A stretch of 33,424 bases of DNA, from the NCBI GenBank assembly GCA_029548565.1, contig JAKPNF010000139.1:1-33424 (forward strand), given 5' to 3'. The notes under the pieces were generated by a model, which saw nothing but the letters and a program-made list of their open reading frames with translations, was not told the DNA's origin and searched no databases. The DNA comes from Verrucomicrobiota bacterium. GTDB lineage: Bacteria > Verrucomicrobiota > Verrucomicrobiia > Opitutales > JAKPNF01. Shown here piece after piece: positions 1 to 8,860 of this stretch (within the stretch, counting starts at the first letter, position 1; each line of letters starts with the position of its first letter). A program made the translations under genes and the position numbers.

Positions 1-1
1 A

Positions 2-319
2 CACCGCCGCCGCCTGCACGCCGAAACCGGCTGCACCTGCGTGGACATGGAACAATCCTTCGTGAAGGCAAAAGTCGACGCACTAAACTTGCCCTTCCTC
101 GGCCTGCGCATCGTCAGCGACACCGGCAAAGAGGAAGTCCCCGAAGAAGCCTTCGCCCGTGTTTATAATATAGCCTCCGGCCGCTACACCTACGGCCGCC
201 TAATGGCCTACCTGTTCACCCACCCCGCCGAAATAAAAAAGCTAAAGGCCTTCACAAACAGCCTAAAGCCCACCCTGCAAAAACTGGCCGACGAGTTGGC
301 GGGTTGGCTTATCGATTAA
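2..319 (+). CDS. Nucleoside phosphorylase / MTA-SAH-nucleosidase-like protein, possibly hopanoid-associated phosphorylase HpnG (5' truncated by window edge)
   Basis: Frame is open from base 2; translation HRRRLHAETGCTCVDMEQSFVKAKVDALNLPFLGLRIVSDTGKEEV has the VDME and LRIVSD motifs of the PNP/MTAN fold. C-terminal YGRLMAYLFTHPAEIKKLKAF... and proximity to hpnH suggest HpnG. Confidence 0.55.
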   Translation, partial: HRRRLHAETGCTCVDMEQSFVKAKVDALNLPFLGLRIVSDTGKEEVPEEAFARVYNIASGRYTYGRLMAYLFTHPAEIKKLKAFTNSLKPTLQKLADELAGWLID

Positions 320-326
320 AACAATA

Positions 327-764
327 TCAGGGATTCTCAGTTTTTTCTTTCAATTGTTGCGCCGCAGCTTTGGCTTCTTGTATCAGATCATCCAATACAT
401 ATTGATTAGTTTCGTTCATCCCCATGCTTTTGGCTTGCTCAATAATTTGGCGGGGCGTTTTTTTGTCCAGCAAGGCCGCGAATTCTTTAAAAGTAATATG
501 CTCGGCCCAATTGGCGCCATATTTTTGTGCGACTAAAAAGGTCGACGAACGCGCCATCAACAAACCTTCGACTTCATTCATCTCCTGCTCTATGAGCAGT
601 CTTGTTTTTTTGGCAGCCGCCTCATTTGAATAATCCAATACACGGTCAAGACCTACTGCTTTGACGATCTGAACTGTCTCATCCTCTCTAGCATCGGAGT
701 TTGCCTGCGGACCACAAGCCGCAAAGATCAACACCAAGCCTAATAACACGAGGATTCTGAACAT
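327..764 (-). CDS. Small putative lipoprotein, unknown function
   Basis: 145 aa; N-terminus MFRILVLLGLVLIFAACGPQ is a signal peptide with a lipobox-like FAAC; the remainder is charged and helical. Confidence 0.65.
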   Translation of the reverse strand: MFRILVLLGLVLIFAACGPQANSDAREDETVQIVKAVGLDRVLDYSNEAAAKKTRLLIEQEMNEVEGLLMARSSTFLVAQKYGANWAEHITFKEFAALLDKKTPRQIIEQAKSMGMNETNQYVLDDLIQEAKAAAQQLKEKTENP

Positions 765-787
765 AAGAATATCAATGTCGGCCTACC

Positions 788-1807
788 CTACTTCGCGTCG
801 GGATTGCGCATGTACTTTATCGTCTGCCACAATCCGCGCGGGCCGCTAAAGGTGTGGTTGACACTGCTCGGCTCATAACCACTGTGAAGCATGCAGTCGC
901 GGCAGCGCTCGTCGCCGCCGACTTGGCCGAAGCGCTTCCAGTCGGTTTTTTCCATCAGCTCCTTGTAGGTGGCGTAGTGCGTGTCCTGCAACAAATAGCA
1001 GGGGCTTTGCCAGCCGAAAATATTGTAGGTGGGGTTGCCCCAGGGCGAGCAGTCGTAGTCGATCTTGCCCTGCAAAAATTGCAGGAACAGGGGCGAAAGG
1101 TTGAAGTGCCAGCTCTTTTTCGAGGGGCTGAGAATCTTTTTAAAGAGCGCTTTGGTGCGGCCGCGCTCGAGGAAAATTTCCTGGTTGGGCGCTTTTTCGT
1201 AGGGGTAGCCGGGGGAGAACATCATGCCCTCGATGCCCAAATTCATGAGCTCGTCGAAAAACGCGCGGACTTTCTCGGGGTCGGCGTTGTTAAAGATAGT
1301 TGTGTTGGTCGTCACGCGGAAGCCGCGTTTGAGGGCCTCCTTGATGCCCTTGACGGCCGCCTCGTAGGTGCCGGGGCGGCACACGCCGCGGTCGTGGTCT
1401 TCGGCGAAGCCGTCCAAGTGCACGGAAATGGTGAACTGCTTGTGCGGCGTGAACTTGTCGATCATGCGCTCGAGCAGGATCGCATTGGTACACATGTAAA
1501 TGTAGCGGCCCTGCTTGATGAGGCCCTCGACGATCTCCGGCATCTGCGGGTGGATCAGCGGCTCGCCGCCTGCTATGGAGACGACGGGCGCCCCGCATTC
1601 GTTGGCGACATCCAGCACTTTTTCCAGCAGCACGTACTGCTTGAGCACTTCCTCGGGATACTGGATCTTTCCGCAGCCCTGGCATTTCAGGTTGCAGCGA
1701 AACAGCGGCTCGAGCATGAGCACGAGCGGGTAGCGTTTGTTGCCCTTAATCTTTTGCTTAAGGACATAGCCGGCGATTTTGAGAGCCTGGGATGCGGGAA
1801 CTGGCAT
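788..1807 (-). CDS. hpnH: Radical SAM protein, adenosyl-hopene transferase HpnH-like
   Basis: MPVPASQALKIAGYVLKQKIKGNKRYPLVLMLEPLFRCNLKCQGCGKIQYP with CxxxCxxC radical SAM motif and HpnH-type N-terminus. Start placed at the internal ATG (1805-1807) rather than the ORF-track start at 2002. Confidence 0.85.
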   Translation of the reverse strand: MPVPASQALKIAGYVLKQKIKGNKRYPLVLMLEPLFRCNLKCQGCGKIQYPEEVLKQYVLLEKVLDVANECGAPVVSIAGGEPLIHPQMPEIVEGLIKQGRYIYMCTNAILLERMIDKFTPHKQFTISVHLDGFAEDHDRGVCRPGTYEAAVKGIKEALKRGFRVTTNTTIFNNADPEKVRAFFDELMNLGIEGMMFSPGYPYEKAPNQEIFLERGRTKALFKKILSPSKKSWHFNLSPLFLQFLQGKIDYDCSPWGNPTYNIFGWQSPCYLLQDTHYATYKELMEKTDWKRFGQVGGDERCRDCMLHSGYEPSSVNHTFSGPRGLWQTIKYMRNPDAK

Positions 1808-1851
1808 AAGCGTGTGCGGAGAAAGAACGATTATCCCGTTTCGCGGGCGGT

Positions 1852-1880
1852 TTGTCAAACGCGCAACGCGCAAATAAGAT
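1852..1880 (+). promoter_or_regulatory. Possible sigma70-like promoter upstream of the metallopeptidase gene
   Basis: TTGTCA (1852-1857), 17-nt spacer, TAAGAT (1875-1880), in the hpnH/metallopeptidase divergent intergenic region. Confidence 0.3.
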
Positions 1881-1910
1881 TGCCGCACGAAATGACACGC
1901 TTCACTATTT

Positions 1911-2303
1911 ATGGTGAAACCGATGCGCAAGACCCCCCGATACCCCGACCTGTCCCGCCGCGCCCGGCACGCGCTGGCCAAGACCTTGCGCAGCCTGCCC
2001 AAAGAATTGCGCGAGACGGCCGCGCCCGTGCCGGTTCTGTTTTACATGCGCCCGAGCAAGGGGCTGCAACAAGAGGGCATCGCACTCGACACCCTCGGCC
2101 TTTTCACCGGCAGCACCTTTGCCGAAACCGTCTCCACCCCGCAGCCGATGCCCCCGCAAATCTTTTTATTTTTGGGCAACCTCTGGCTCTACACGCGCAA
2201 CTGGCCGGGCTTTTTGAAGGAAGTGCGCACGACCTACCTGCACGAATTGGGGCACTACCTCAATCTGGAAGAAGACGACCTGTACGAGCGCGGGCTGGAG
2301 TAG
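1911..2303 (+). CDS. Zincin-like metallopeptidase family protein
   Basis: 130 aa with TYLHELGHYLNLEEDDLYERGLE (HExxH plus ExxDLxERGL context of the zincin-like family). Start could be the internal ATG at 1923. Confidence 0.8.
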   Translation: MVKPMRKTPRYPDLSRRARHALAKTLRSLPKELRETAAPVPVLFYMRPSKGLQQEGIALDTLGLFTGSTFAETVSTPQPMPPQIFLFLGNLWLYTRNWPGFLKEVRTTYLHELGHYLNLEEDDLYERGLE

Positions 2304-2315
2304 CCGCGTCGGTTT

Positions 2316-3206
2316 TTAATGCGCGTGGTCGTGGCCGCAACTATCCGAACCTTGCGGGGCGCGCGGGGGATGGTCATCCGTAAAGACCAGCGGCGCGGGG
2401 CGTTCGCCTTGCATGCGTTCGCTTTGGGGAAGTTTTAATTCGTCTTCCAACTCGCGCAAGCGGTCGTACACAAAGTCTCTTGCGGCGTAGGGGTCGTTGG
2501 TCGGCAGGTCGTTGTAAAAATGCAGCAGGCAGTCGTAGGCTTCGCGCACTTTTCCCATTTTGACCAAAAGTTCCGCGCGGATGCGCCCGGCGAAATACGG
2601 CGCGCGCGGCAGCGCGGAGGCTTTGCCAAACCAGATCGCGGCGTTCTCGGTGTCTTTGAGCACCAGGTTGTAAATTTGCGCTTTTTCGGTGTAGGGCCAG
2701 GGGTTGTTGGGTTCGCGGGTGATGGTTTTATCCAGCAGCTCGAACGCGCGGGCGCACTGCTCCAGGCGCACCTGCTTGACCATCGGGTTTTCGCGGTCGT
2801 CGGGGTTGAGTTTCATCTCGTCGCGCAGGCGCCACACGGGGATGTCGTAGGCCAAAATGCGCGCGCCGTTGCGCCAGAAAAAGGAGTTCGTGGGGTCGAG
2901 CGTGAGCGCCAGGTGTATCATCGTTTCCGTCTTGGCGCGGTCGCGTTTTTCCCAGTCGCCGTTTCCGGAAATCCAGACGAAATCGGCGATCAGCGAGCGA
3001 AAGCCGCCGAAGACCCCCAGCAGCATCCCCTGCCCCAGCCCGTCTTTCAAATCGAGCAGGCTCAACTCCGGCTGCGCGGCGCGGACTTTTTCCCACACCT
3101 GCGTGCTCAGCGGCTTGAGCAGCGCGCCGACCAGCATCAGCACAAGCAGCGGCACGCCGAGCGCTTTGACCCAGCCCCACAGCAGCGTTTTCCAGTTTTC
3201 GTACAT
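2316..3206 (-). CDS. Membrane-anchored TPR-like repeat protein with His-rich C-terminus
   Basis: N-terminal TM segment (LGVPLLVLMLVGALL), helical repeats resembling TPR, tail SCGHDHAH. Start set at MYENWKTLL to avoid overlap with the upstream gene. Confidence 0.6.
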   Translation of the reverse strand: MYENWKTLLWGWVKALGVPLLVLMLVGALLKPLSTQVWEKVRAAQPELSLLDLKDGLGQGMLLGVFGGFRSLIADFVWISGNGDWEKRDRAKTETMIHLALTLDPTNSFFWRNGARILAYDIPVWRLRDEMKLNPDDRENPMVKQVRLEQCARAFELLDKTITREPNNPWPYTEKAQIYNLVLKDTENAAIWFGKASALPRAPYFAGRIRAELLVKMGKVREAYDCLLHFYNDLPTNDPYAARDFVYDRLRELEDELKLPQSERMQGERPAPLVFTDDHPPRAPQGSDSCGHDHAH

Positions 3207-3216
3207 CGGGGGAAAA

Positions 3217-4044
3217 TTAAATTTCGCGGCGGCGGAAGCTGAAGACGGCCAGCCCCAGATAGACCAGCACGTACACAAGCGAGAACAGCGTCACCGACCC
3301 CGCAAGGCTCCAGGGCACCCCGGCGTTGGCGCTGAAGACCATCGGCACGAGCAGATTGTAGTTTTGGAAATTCGGGAAGATCAGTGCCACGTGCTCGACC
3401 GCCCAGGTGTACCACGAGGGATCCATTCTTGTGACCACCTCAATCGCCACGTACTGAATCTGGCAAATGATCAGCACCATGAAGGAAATGACCACGCTGA
3501 ACAAGTTGGTGTTGGAAAAACTCGCGAAAAACAGCGTCAGCGATATCAGCACGCAGTACTTGAGCCACTGCGTCCAGCCAAAGACAAACAGTCCAACGTA
3601 GTTAATGATGCGCCGCCCCTGAAACAGCTCGGCGTATTGCGCGACGATCTGGCTTTCGCGGTAATATAAAAACGCGCCCAGCACGATTATCATCAGCAAA
3701 ATGAACACGCCCAGCAGCGCGGCGACCCCGCAGAATTTACCGGCCAAAAACTCCCAGCGGTGCACGGGCTTGGCCAGAATCGTGAGCGCCGTGCGGTTTT
3801 CGATCTCGGCGAAAAACAACTGCGCCATCATCACGATCGACAAAATGGAGCCGAAAAACACGATCGCCCCCGAACCGAAGTCCGCGATGAACTTCAACTC
3901 CGAGGAGCCGAAGTCAAAGCGCTGGAAATACAGCACCGAGCCAAGCAGCCCCAGCGCGATCAGCGCCAGAAAAAGAAAAAACTTTTGGCGCACGGCCTCC
4001 AAAAAAGTGTTGCCGGCGATGCGGCAGATGCGAAACAGGCTCAT
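3217..4044 (-). CDS. ABC-2 type transporter permease
   Basis: 275 aa, multiple TM helices; N-terminus RICRIAGNTFLEAVRQKFFLFLALIALGLL; gene lies immediately after an ABC ATPase. Confidence 0.8.
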   Translation of the reverse strand: MSLFRICRIAGNTFLEAVRQKFFLFLALIALGLLGSVLYFQRFDFGSSELKFIADFGSGAIVFFGSILSIVMMAQLFFAEIENRTALTILAKPVHRWEFLAGKFCGVAALLGVFILLMIIVLGAFLYYRESQIVAQYAELFQGRRIINYVGLFVFGWTQWLKYCVLISLTLFFASFSNTNLFSVVISFMVLIICQIQYVAIEVVTRMDPSWYTWAVEHVALIFPNFQNYNLLVPMVFSANAGVPWSLAGSVTLFSLVYVLVYLGLAVFSFRRREI

Positions 4045-4050
4045 AAAAAA

Positions 4051-4923
4051 TCAGTCGCGGGTTTTCGTGTCTTCGAGCGAGGGGGCCACCTTTGACAAAA
4101 AGAGGCTGTCCAGCGCGATGCGATCGGGCGCCGCGCCCAGAAATTCGCCGCCCTCGCTGGCGATGAGCGCGCGGATTTGCGCGAGCGTCTCGGGCTTTAG
4201 ATTGCGGGCGGAAATGTTGGTGGTGTCGTGCTTTTCCAAAAGGTCGTCCACCTTGCCCTCGACGACCTTGTGGCCCTTGTCCAAGATGACAATATTGTCG
4301 CACACGCCCTCCACCTGCGCCAGCAAATGCGAGCAAAGGATAATAGTCTTGCCGCGCGCCTTTAGCTCCAAAATCATCTTGGCGATGCTCGCCGAGCCGA
4401 TGGGGTCGACGCCCGCCGTGGGCTCGTCCAAGATCACCAGCCGCGGGTCGTGCACCACCGCCTGCGCGATGCCGATGCGCTGCAACATGCCCTTGGAATA
4501 CGTGCCCACGCGCCGGTCGCTGGCGTGCTGCATGTCGACCAGTTCGAGGACTTCCTGCGTGCGGCGCTCGCGCTGTTTTTTGGGCACACCGCACACGGCG
4601 GCGTAGAACATCACGAGTTCCTTGCCCGTCAGATAACGGTAAAAATACGGGGCTTCCGGCAGGTAGCCCACGTCCACGCGCGAGCGCACCTTTTCGCTCG
4701 GCACGCCATAGACCTCGCAAGTGCCGCGCGTGGCACGCAGCAGGCCAAGGACGACCTTCAGCGTCGTGCTCTTGCCCGAACCGTTGGGGCCCAGCAGGCC
4801 GAAAATCTGGTTGTCCTTCACCTCGAAGGAAAGGTTCTCGACCGCGCGCAATTTCAAACCGCGCAGGCCGAGCCGAAAGTCCTTCGTCAGGCCTTCGATT
4901 TTAATGGCGGGGGTGCTCGTCAT
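4051..4923 (-). CDS. ABC transporter ATP-binding protein
   Basis: Walker A GPNGSGKST, signature YSKGMLQRIGIAQA, Walker B LVILDEP, H-loop CSHLL. Confidence 0.95.
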   Translation of the reverse strand: MTSTPAIKIEGLTKDFRLGLRGLKLRAVENLSFEVKDNQIFGLLGPNGSGKSTTLKVVLGLLRATRGTCEVYGVPSEKVRSRVDVGYLPEAPYFYRYLTGKELVMFYAAVCGVPKKQRERRTQEVLELVDMQHASDRRVGTYSKGMLQRIGIAQAVVHDPRLVILDEPTAGVDPIGSASIAKMILELKARGKTIILCSHLLAQVEGVCDNIVILDKGHKVVEGKVDDLLEKHDTTNISARNLKPETLAQIRALIASEGGEFLGAAPDRIALDSLFLSKVAPSLEDTKTRD

Positions 4924-4948
4924 ACCGTTTTTATTCTAAAAAAAACGC

Positions 4949-5236
4949 CTAGCGCAGCGCAAACCCTTTGCATTGGGGCTTGTCTATTTTTTGGGAATCG
5001 ACCTGGGTTTTTTTAATAAAGTGCCCGAGATCGTCACACACTTGGGACAAAAACGCCTCGGCCTGGTCTTCGCGCCCTTCAATCAAAAGATGCACCCGGC
5101 CGTCCGGCAAATTCTCCACGTGGCCGACGATCTCGTACTCGCGCGCGATTTTTGCGGCATGGTAACGAAACCCGACGCCCTGCACGCGGCCTTCAAACCA
5201 CGCCTGCAAGCGCACGCAACTTTGGGGTGTGTTCAT
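4949..5236 (-). CDS. acyP: Acylphosphatase
   Basis: 95 aa; FEGRVQGVGFRYHAAKIAREYEIVGHVENLPDGRVHLLIEG is the canonical acylphosphatase signature. Confidence 0.92.
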   Translation of the reverse strand: MNTPQSCVRLQAWFEGRVQGVGFRYHAAKIAREYEIVGHVENLPDGRVHLLIEGREDQAEAFLSQVCDDLGHFIKKTQVDSQKIDKPQCKGFALR

Positions 5237-5266
5237 AGAGTATCTATCTGGTTTATAGTAAAGCGT

Positions 5267-6010
5267 ATGACCCCCTCAACCCTTTTTTATATGGACGGGG
5301 CAGTTTTCCCCTCTTACAGTGAGATTATGGAAGGGCCGCACGAGTGCCGCCCCAAGTTTTATGACATGAACCACTTTCCCGATAATTCTTCAGACTCTGA
5401 CTTTGACGGCGGCGAACTTGCCTGGAACGAGCACGATTGGCGAAACTATCTCAATAAAAACGATTCCGACATCGCCCGGTTTTCAAAACTCTATTTTGAA
5501 AACATCGGCCGCGCGGATCGTTTGGACACGGTCGCGCACCTGATGCGCTGGGACAAAAACGACTGGCTGCTAAGCGAGGGCGAAACAAGCGAGCCGTCGA
5601 TCGAGTCCAAGGAAAATTACGAGCCTTACACCCTGCACTGCCAGCCGGTCTTTATCGTCACGCGCGCGCTGTACCAAAAACTGCACGCATGGACGATCGA
5701 ATACATGGGCGCGCGCCCGGCCGAGGCCGTCGCGTTGCATGTGCTCAGCCGCACTTTCGACGAAGGCCACTACAACGCCTGCATGGCCTACGCCGCGCTG
5801 GACATCGGCGAATACATTTTGGCGATCTGCCACTTGAAGCAGGCGATGAGCCACATCAACAACTCCCTCGGCGTGCTGCACGAGCTGCCGCCAAACAGCT
5901 TCGCCCCCAACGCGCACACGCTGCTGTTCGACCTGCGCGAGCTGTGCCTGCGCGTGATCGCGGATTGCCGCGAGGAAAACCTCCGCCGCTTAAACGGCGA
6001 GAACGATTGA
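5267..6010 (+). CDS. Conserved/hypothetical protein
   Basis: 247-aa ORF from ATG 5267 (MTPSTLFYMDGAVFPSYSEIMEG...), GC-rich coding character; no family recognised. Confidence 0.6.
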   Translation: MTPSTLFYMDGAVFPSYSEIMEGPHECRPKFYDMNHFPDNSSDSDFDGGELAWNEHDWRNYLNKNDSDIARFSKLYFENIGRADRLDTVAHLMRWDKNDWLLSEGETSEPSIESKENYEPYTLHCQPVFIVTRALYQKLHAWTIEYMGARPAEAVALHVLSRTFDEGHYNACMAYAALDIGEYILAICHLKQAMSHINNSLGVLHELPPNSFAPNAHTLLFDLRELCLRVIADCREENLRRLNGEND

Positions 6011-6064
6011 CCTTTGCGCCGCGCGCGCGCATAATTTTTTTCAAAAATTCCCCTCGCTTTTACG

Positions 6065-7387
6065 ATGATGAGACATACCCTCGCATTTCTATCGGTGTGC
6101 GCCCTTACGCTCTCGGGCGTCGTCGCCCAAACAGACGCAGTCGTCCTTGAGGCAAAAGTGACCCAAGTCATGCTTGGCGCGGTTGATATGCGTCAGGCCA
6201 ATTTCTGGATTCGCACGCAAGACGGGCAGGATGCCTTTACGGTGAATCTCATTCCCAAAGGAGACACCAAGGCGCAAAAGAAAAGCTTTGGCCCCTTTAA
6301 GGCAAAGGAGGCAGATGCTTTTATCGTCAAGGTCTGCGCGGGTCCGCTGGAACCCGGGACAAAATACGCCTACGAAATTTCCAACATAAAAGGCACGCTG
6401 GAAACCCCTGCCAATTACCGCGACCGCACGCCGCCGCCCAAATATACCGTGGCTCTCGGCGGCGGGCACTACGACAACGACCCGGACTACGACCCGCCTT
6501 TCAAAACCCCCGGCAGCGCCTATCATATTTTTGAGAGCATCACGCACAAAAAGCCGCAACTGATGGTGTGGCTGGGCGACGCCACGATCTTGCGCGAGGG
6601 CGACTGGGGCTCGCGCAGCGGCATTTTTGAGCGCCACAAAAAAGCGCGCGCCACGAAAGAACTGCAGGGCTTGCTTTCGAGCGTGCCCAATGTCGCCGTC
6701 ATCGGCGCGGGCGAAACGGCCAACGGCGACCGCTTCCTGTGGAACATCGCCGACATGAAGGACGCCTTCGAGCGTTACTGGGCAAACCCCTCCTTCGGCG
6801 TGAGCGCCGCCGAGGGCAACCTCGCCACGCAGTTGCGTTTCAACGACGCCGAATTTTTCCTGCTCGACGACCGTAGCCAGCGCGACATGCGCGACCAGTT
6901 CAACCGCTCCAACACCTATCTGGGCAAAGCCCAGCGCGACTGGCTGATCGAGGCGCTCGCCCGCAGCACCGCCACTTTCAAAATAATCGTCAGCAACACC
7001 TCGCTGCTCAACCCTGTTCAGGAAAACAACGACCCCGTCACCGTCCCCAACACCCGCGAGGACTTTTTAAAAACCCTGCGCCTGCGCGACATCAAGGGCG
7101 TCTTCTTCATTTCCGGCAACCGCGCCGCGGGCGAGACGACAAAGTTTGTGCGCGCCAACGGTTACGACCTGTACGACTTCTGCGTCGGCCCCCTGACCGC
7201 CCGCGCCGCCACCGCCCCCTCCAGCATGAACCACCTGCGCATGCCCGGCTCCACCACCGTCGGCAACCAATTCGCCACCCTCACCTTCGACGGCCCCGAA
7301 GACGCCCGCACAGCAACCTTCACCGCCTACGACAGCACCGGCGCCGAACTCTACACCCTCACCCTAAAGCACGAGGGTTTGCAGTAA
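6065..7387 (+). CDS. Secreted PhoD-like metallophosphatase-fold protein, probably degenerate active site
   Basis: Signal peptide MMRHTLAFLSVCALTLSGVVAQ; PhoD-like landmarks AYHIFESITHKKPQLMVWLGDATILREGDW, FERYWANPSFG, AEFFLLDDRSQRD, YLGKAQRDWLIEALARSTATFKIIVSNTSLL. Confidence 0.7.
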   Translation: MMRHTLAFLSVCALTLSGVVAQTDAVVLEAKVTQVMLGAVDMRQANFWIRTQDGQDAFTVNLIPKGDTKAQKKSFGPFKAKEADAFIVKVCAGPLEPGTKYAYEISNIKGTLETPANYRDRTPPPKYTVALGGGHYDNDPDYDPPFKTPGSAYHIFESITHKKPQLMVWLGDATILREGDWGSRSGIFERHKKARATKELQGLLSSVPNVAVIGAGETANGDRFLWNIADMKDAFERYWANPSFGVSAAEGNLATQLRFNDAEFFLLDDRSQRDMRDQFNRSNTYLGKAQRDWLIEALARSTATFKIIVSNTSLLNPVQENNDPVTVPNTREDFLKTLRLRDIKGVFFISGNRAAGETTKFVRANGYDLYDFCVGPLTARAATAPSSMNHLRMPGSTTVGNQFATLTFDGPEDARTATFTAYDSTGAELYTLTLKHEGLQ

Positions 7388-7486
7388 GATAGCAGCACAA
7401 AGATCAATGCGGGGAAAACTTTTTGAATTATCCCTGCTGCAGATTCGCCGCTCGCCGCTGGACATGGGAGCGGCCTCTTTGATAGC

Positions 7487-8122
7487 ATGGGGGACATGGC
7501 GCGCATAAAAAACATTCTCTTTGATTTCGGCGGCGTGATCGTTGATCTGAACCGCGACAACGCGGTCAAAAAATTTCTCGAGCTGGGTGTGCACGACGTG
7601 GACGAGATGCTCAGCGCCTACCAGCAAAGCGGTTATTTTCTCGAGCTTGAGGACGGCCGCCTGAGCGCGCAGGGTTTTTGCGAAAAGCTCTCCAAAGAAC
7701 TGGGGCGACCCGTGCCTTACGAGAAGGCGTCCGAAGCCTGGCGCTCCTTCATCGAAAAAATCCCCGCCTACAAGCTGCGGGAGCTTGAAAAACTGCGCGA
7801 GAATTACAAGGTGTTTATTTTGAGCAACACCAACCCCTTTGTGGTCGAATGGTTCAACACCCCCGCCTGGGTGCCCGAGGGCCGCCCGTTGACGGATTTC
7901 GCCGACAAAGTCTACGCCTCCTGCGAAATCGGTGTGTGCAAACCCGAGCGCGCCGCCTTCGAGATCGTTTTGAAAGATGCGGGCATTCTCGCCGAGGAGA
8001 CCCTCTTTCTCGACGACGGCACAGAGAATATCGCCATGGCCAAATCCCTGGGCTTTCACACCTACCAGCCGAAAAACAAGGAGGACTGGACAGGAGCGGT
8101 GGCGGAGATTTTGGGTAAATAA
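7487..8122 (+). CDS. HAD family hydrolase (HAD-IA)
   Basis: ILFDFGGVIVDLN motif I, FILSNTNPFVVEWF motif II, CKPERAAFEIVLKDAG, LFLDDGTENIAMAKSLGF. Start could be the ATG at 7496. Confidence 0.9.
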   Translation: MGDMARIKNILFDFGGVIVDLNRDNAVKKFLELGVHDVDEMLSAYQQSGYFLELEDGRLSAQGFCEKLSKELGRPVPYEKASEAWRSFIEKIPAYKLRELEKLRENYKVFILSNTNPFVVEWFNTPAWVPEGRPLTDFADKVYASCEIGVCKPERAAFEIVLKDAGILAEETLFLDDGTENIAMAKSLGFHTYQPKNKEDWTGAVAEILGK

Positions 8123-8163
8123 ATACGCAAGCTTTACACCCGCGTGCGGCTTCCTTAGACTGG

Positions 8164-8823
8164 ATGGATATGCACGTTGCGGTCATCCAGTTTCCCGGTT
8201 CAAATTGCGATCAGGACGCCTACCACGCCTTTGCGTCGGTGCTCAAAACGCCTGCCAAATTGGTTTGGCACAAGGACAAAACTCTCGGAGACGCCCGCGC
8301 GGTGATTGTCCCGGGCGGTTTTTCTTTTGGCGACTATTTGCGCTGCGGCGCGATCGCGCGGTTTTCTCCAGCCATGCAGGCGGTCAAGGAGTTTGCGGCT
8401 AATGGCGGCAAGGTCATGGGCATTTGCAACGGCTTTCAGATTCTGTGCGAATCCGGCCTGCTGCCCGGCGCGCTGATTCGCAACAACTGTTTGGAATTTC
8501 GCTGCCAGGAGCAATGGTTGAAAGTTGAGGACTCGACCGCGCACTTTAATAAGGAGACACTCGGGCAGCGCGTCAACATCCCCATCGCGCACGGCGAGGG
8601 CAACTACCGCATCGACGAGGCGGGGCTGGCCGAGCTTGAGAAGAACAAGCAGATTTTGTTCCGCTACGAGGAGAACCCCAACGGGTCGCTGTGCGACATC
8701 GCGGGCATCCGCAACAAGGCGGGCAATGTCTTCGGCATGATGCCCCACCCCGAGCGCGCCGTGGAGCCATTCCATCCCTCGCAACACGGTGTCGCGCTGC
8801 TCAAAGCCTTCCTTGCCGAATAA
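8164..8823 (+). CDS. purQ: Phosphoribosylformylglycinamidine synthase subunit PurQ (glutaminase)
   Basis: VAVIQFPGSNCDQDAYHAF, GGFSFGDYLRCGAIARF, GICNGFQIL, FGMMPHPERAVE. Start may be the ATG at 8170. Confidence 0.96.
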   Translation: MDMHVAVIQFPGSNCDQDAYHAFASVLKTPAKLVWHKDKTLGDARAVIVPGGFSFGDYLRCGAIARFSPAMQAVKEFAANGGKVMGICNGFQILCESGLLPGALIRNNCLEFRCQEQWLKVEDSTAHFNKETLGQRVNIPIAHGEGNYRIDEAGLAELEKNKQILFRYEENPNGSLCDIAGIRNKAGNVFGMMPHPERAVEPFHPSQHGVALLKAFLAE

Positions 8824-8860
8824 TTTTTATAAAAACAAAAACACTTTTTCTTTTTCAAAA

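Noticed and set aside
854-2383. Long 509-aa ORF on the plus strand
   Set aside because: Lies antisense to hpnH and overlaps the metallopeptidase gene in another frame; composition (Ala/Arg/His/Gln-rich, no motifs) is typical of spurious high-GC shadow ORFs.
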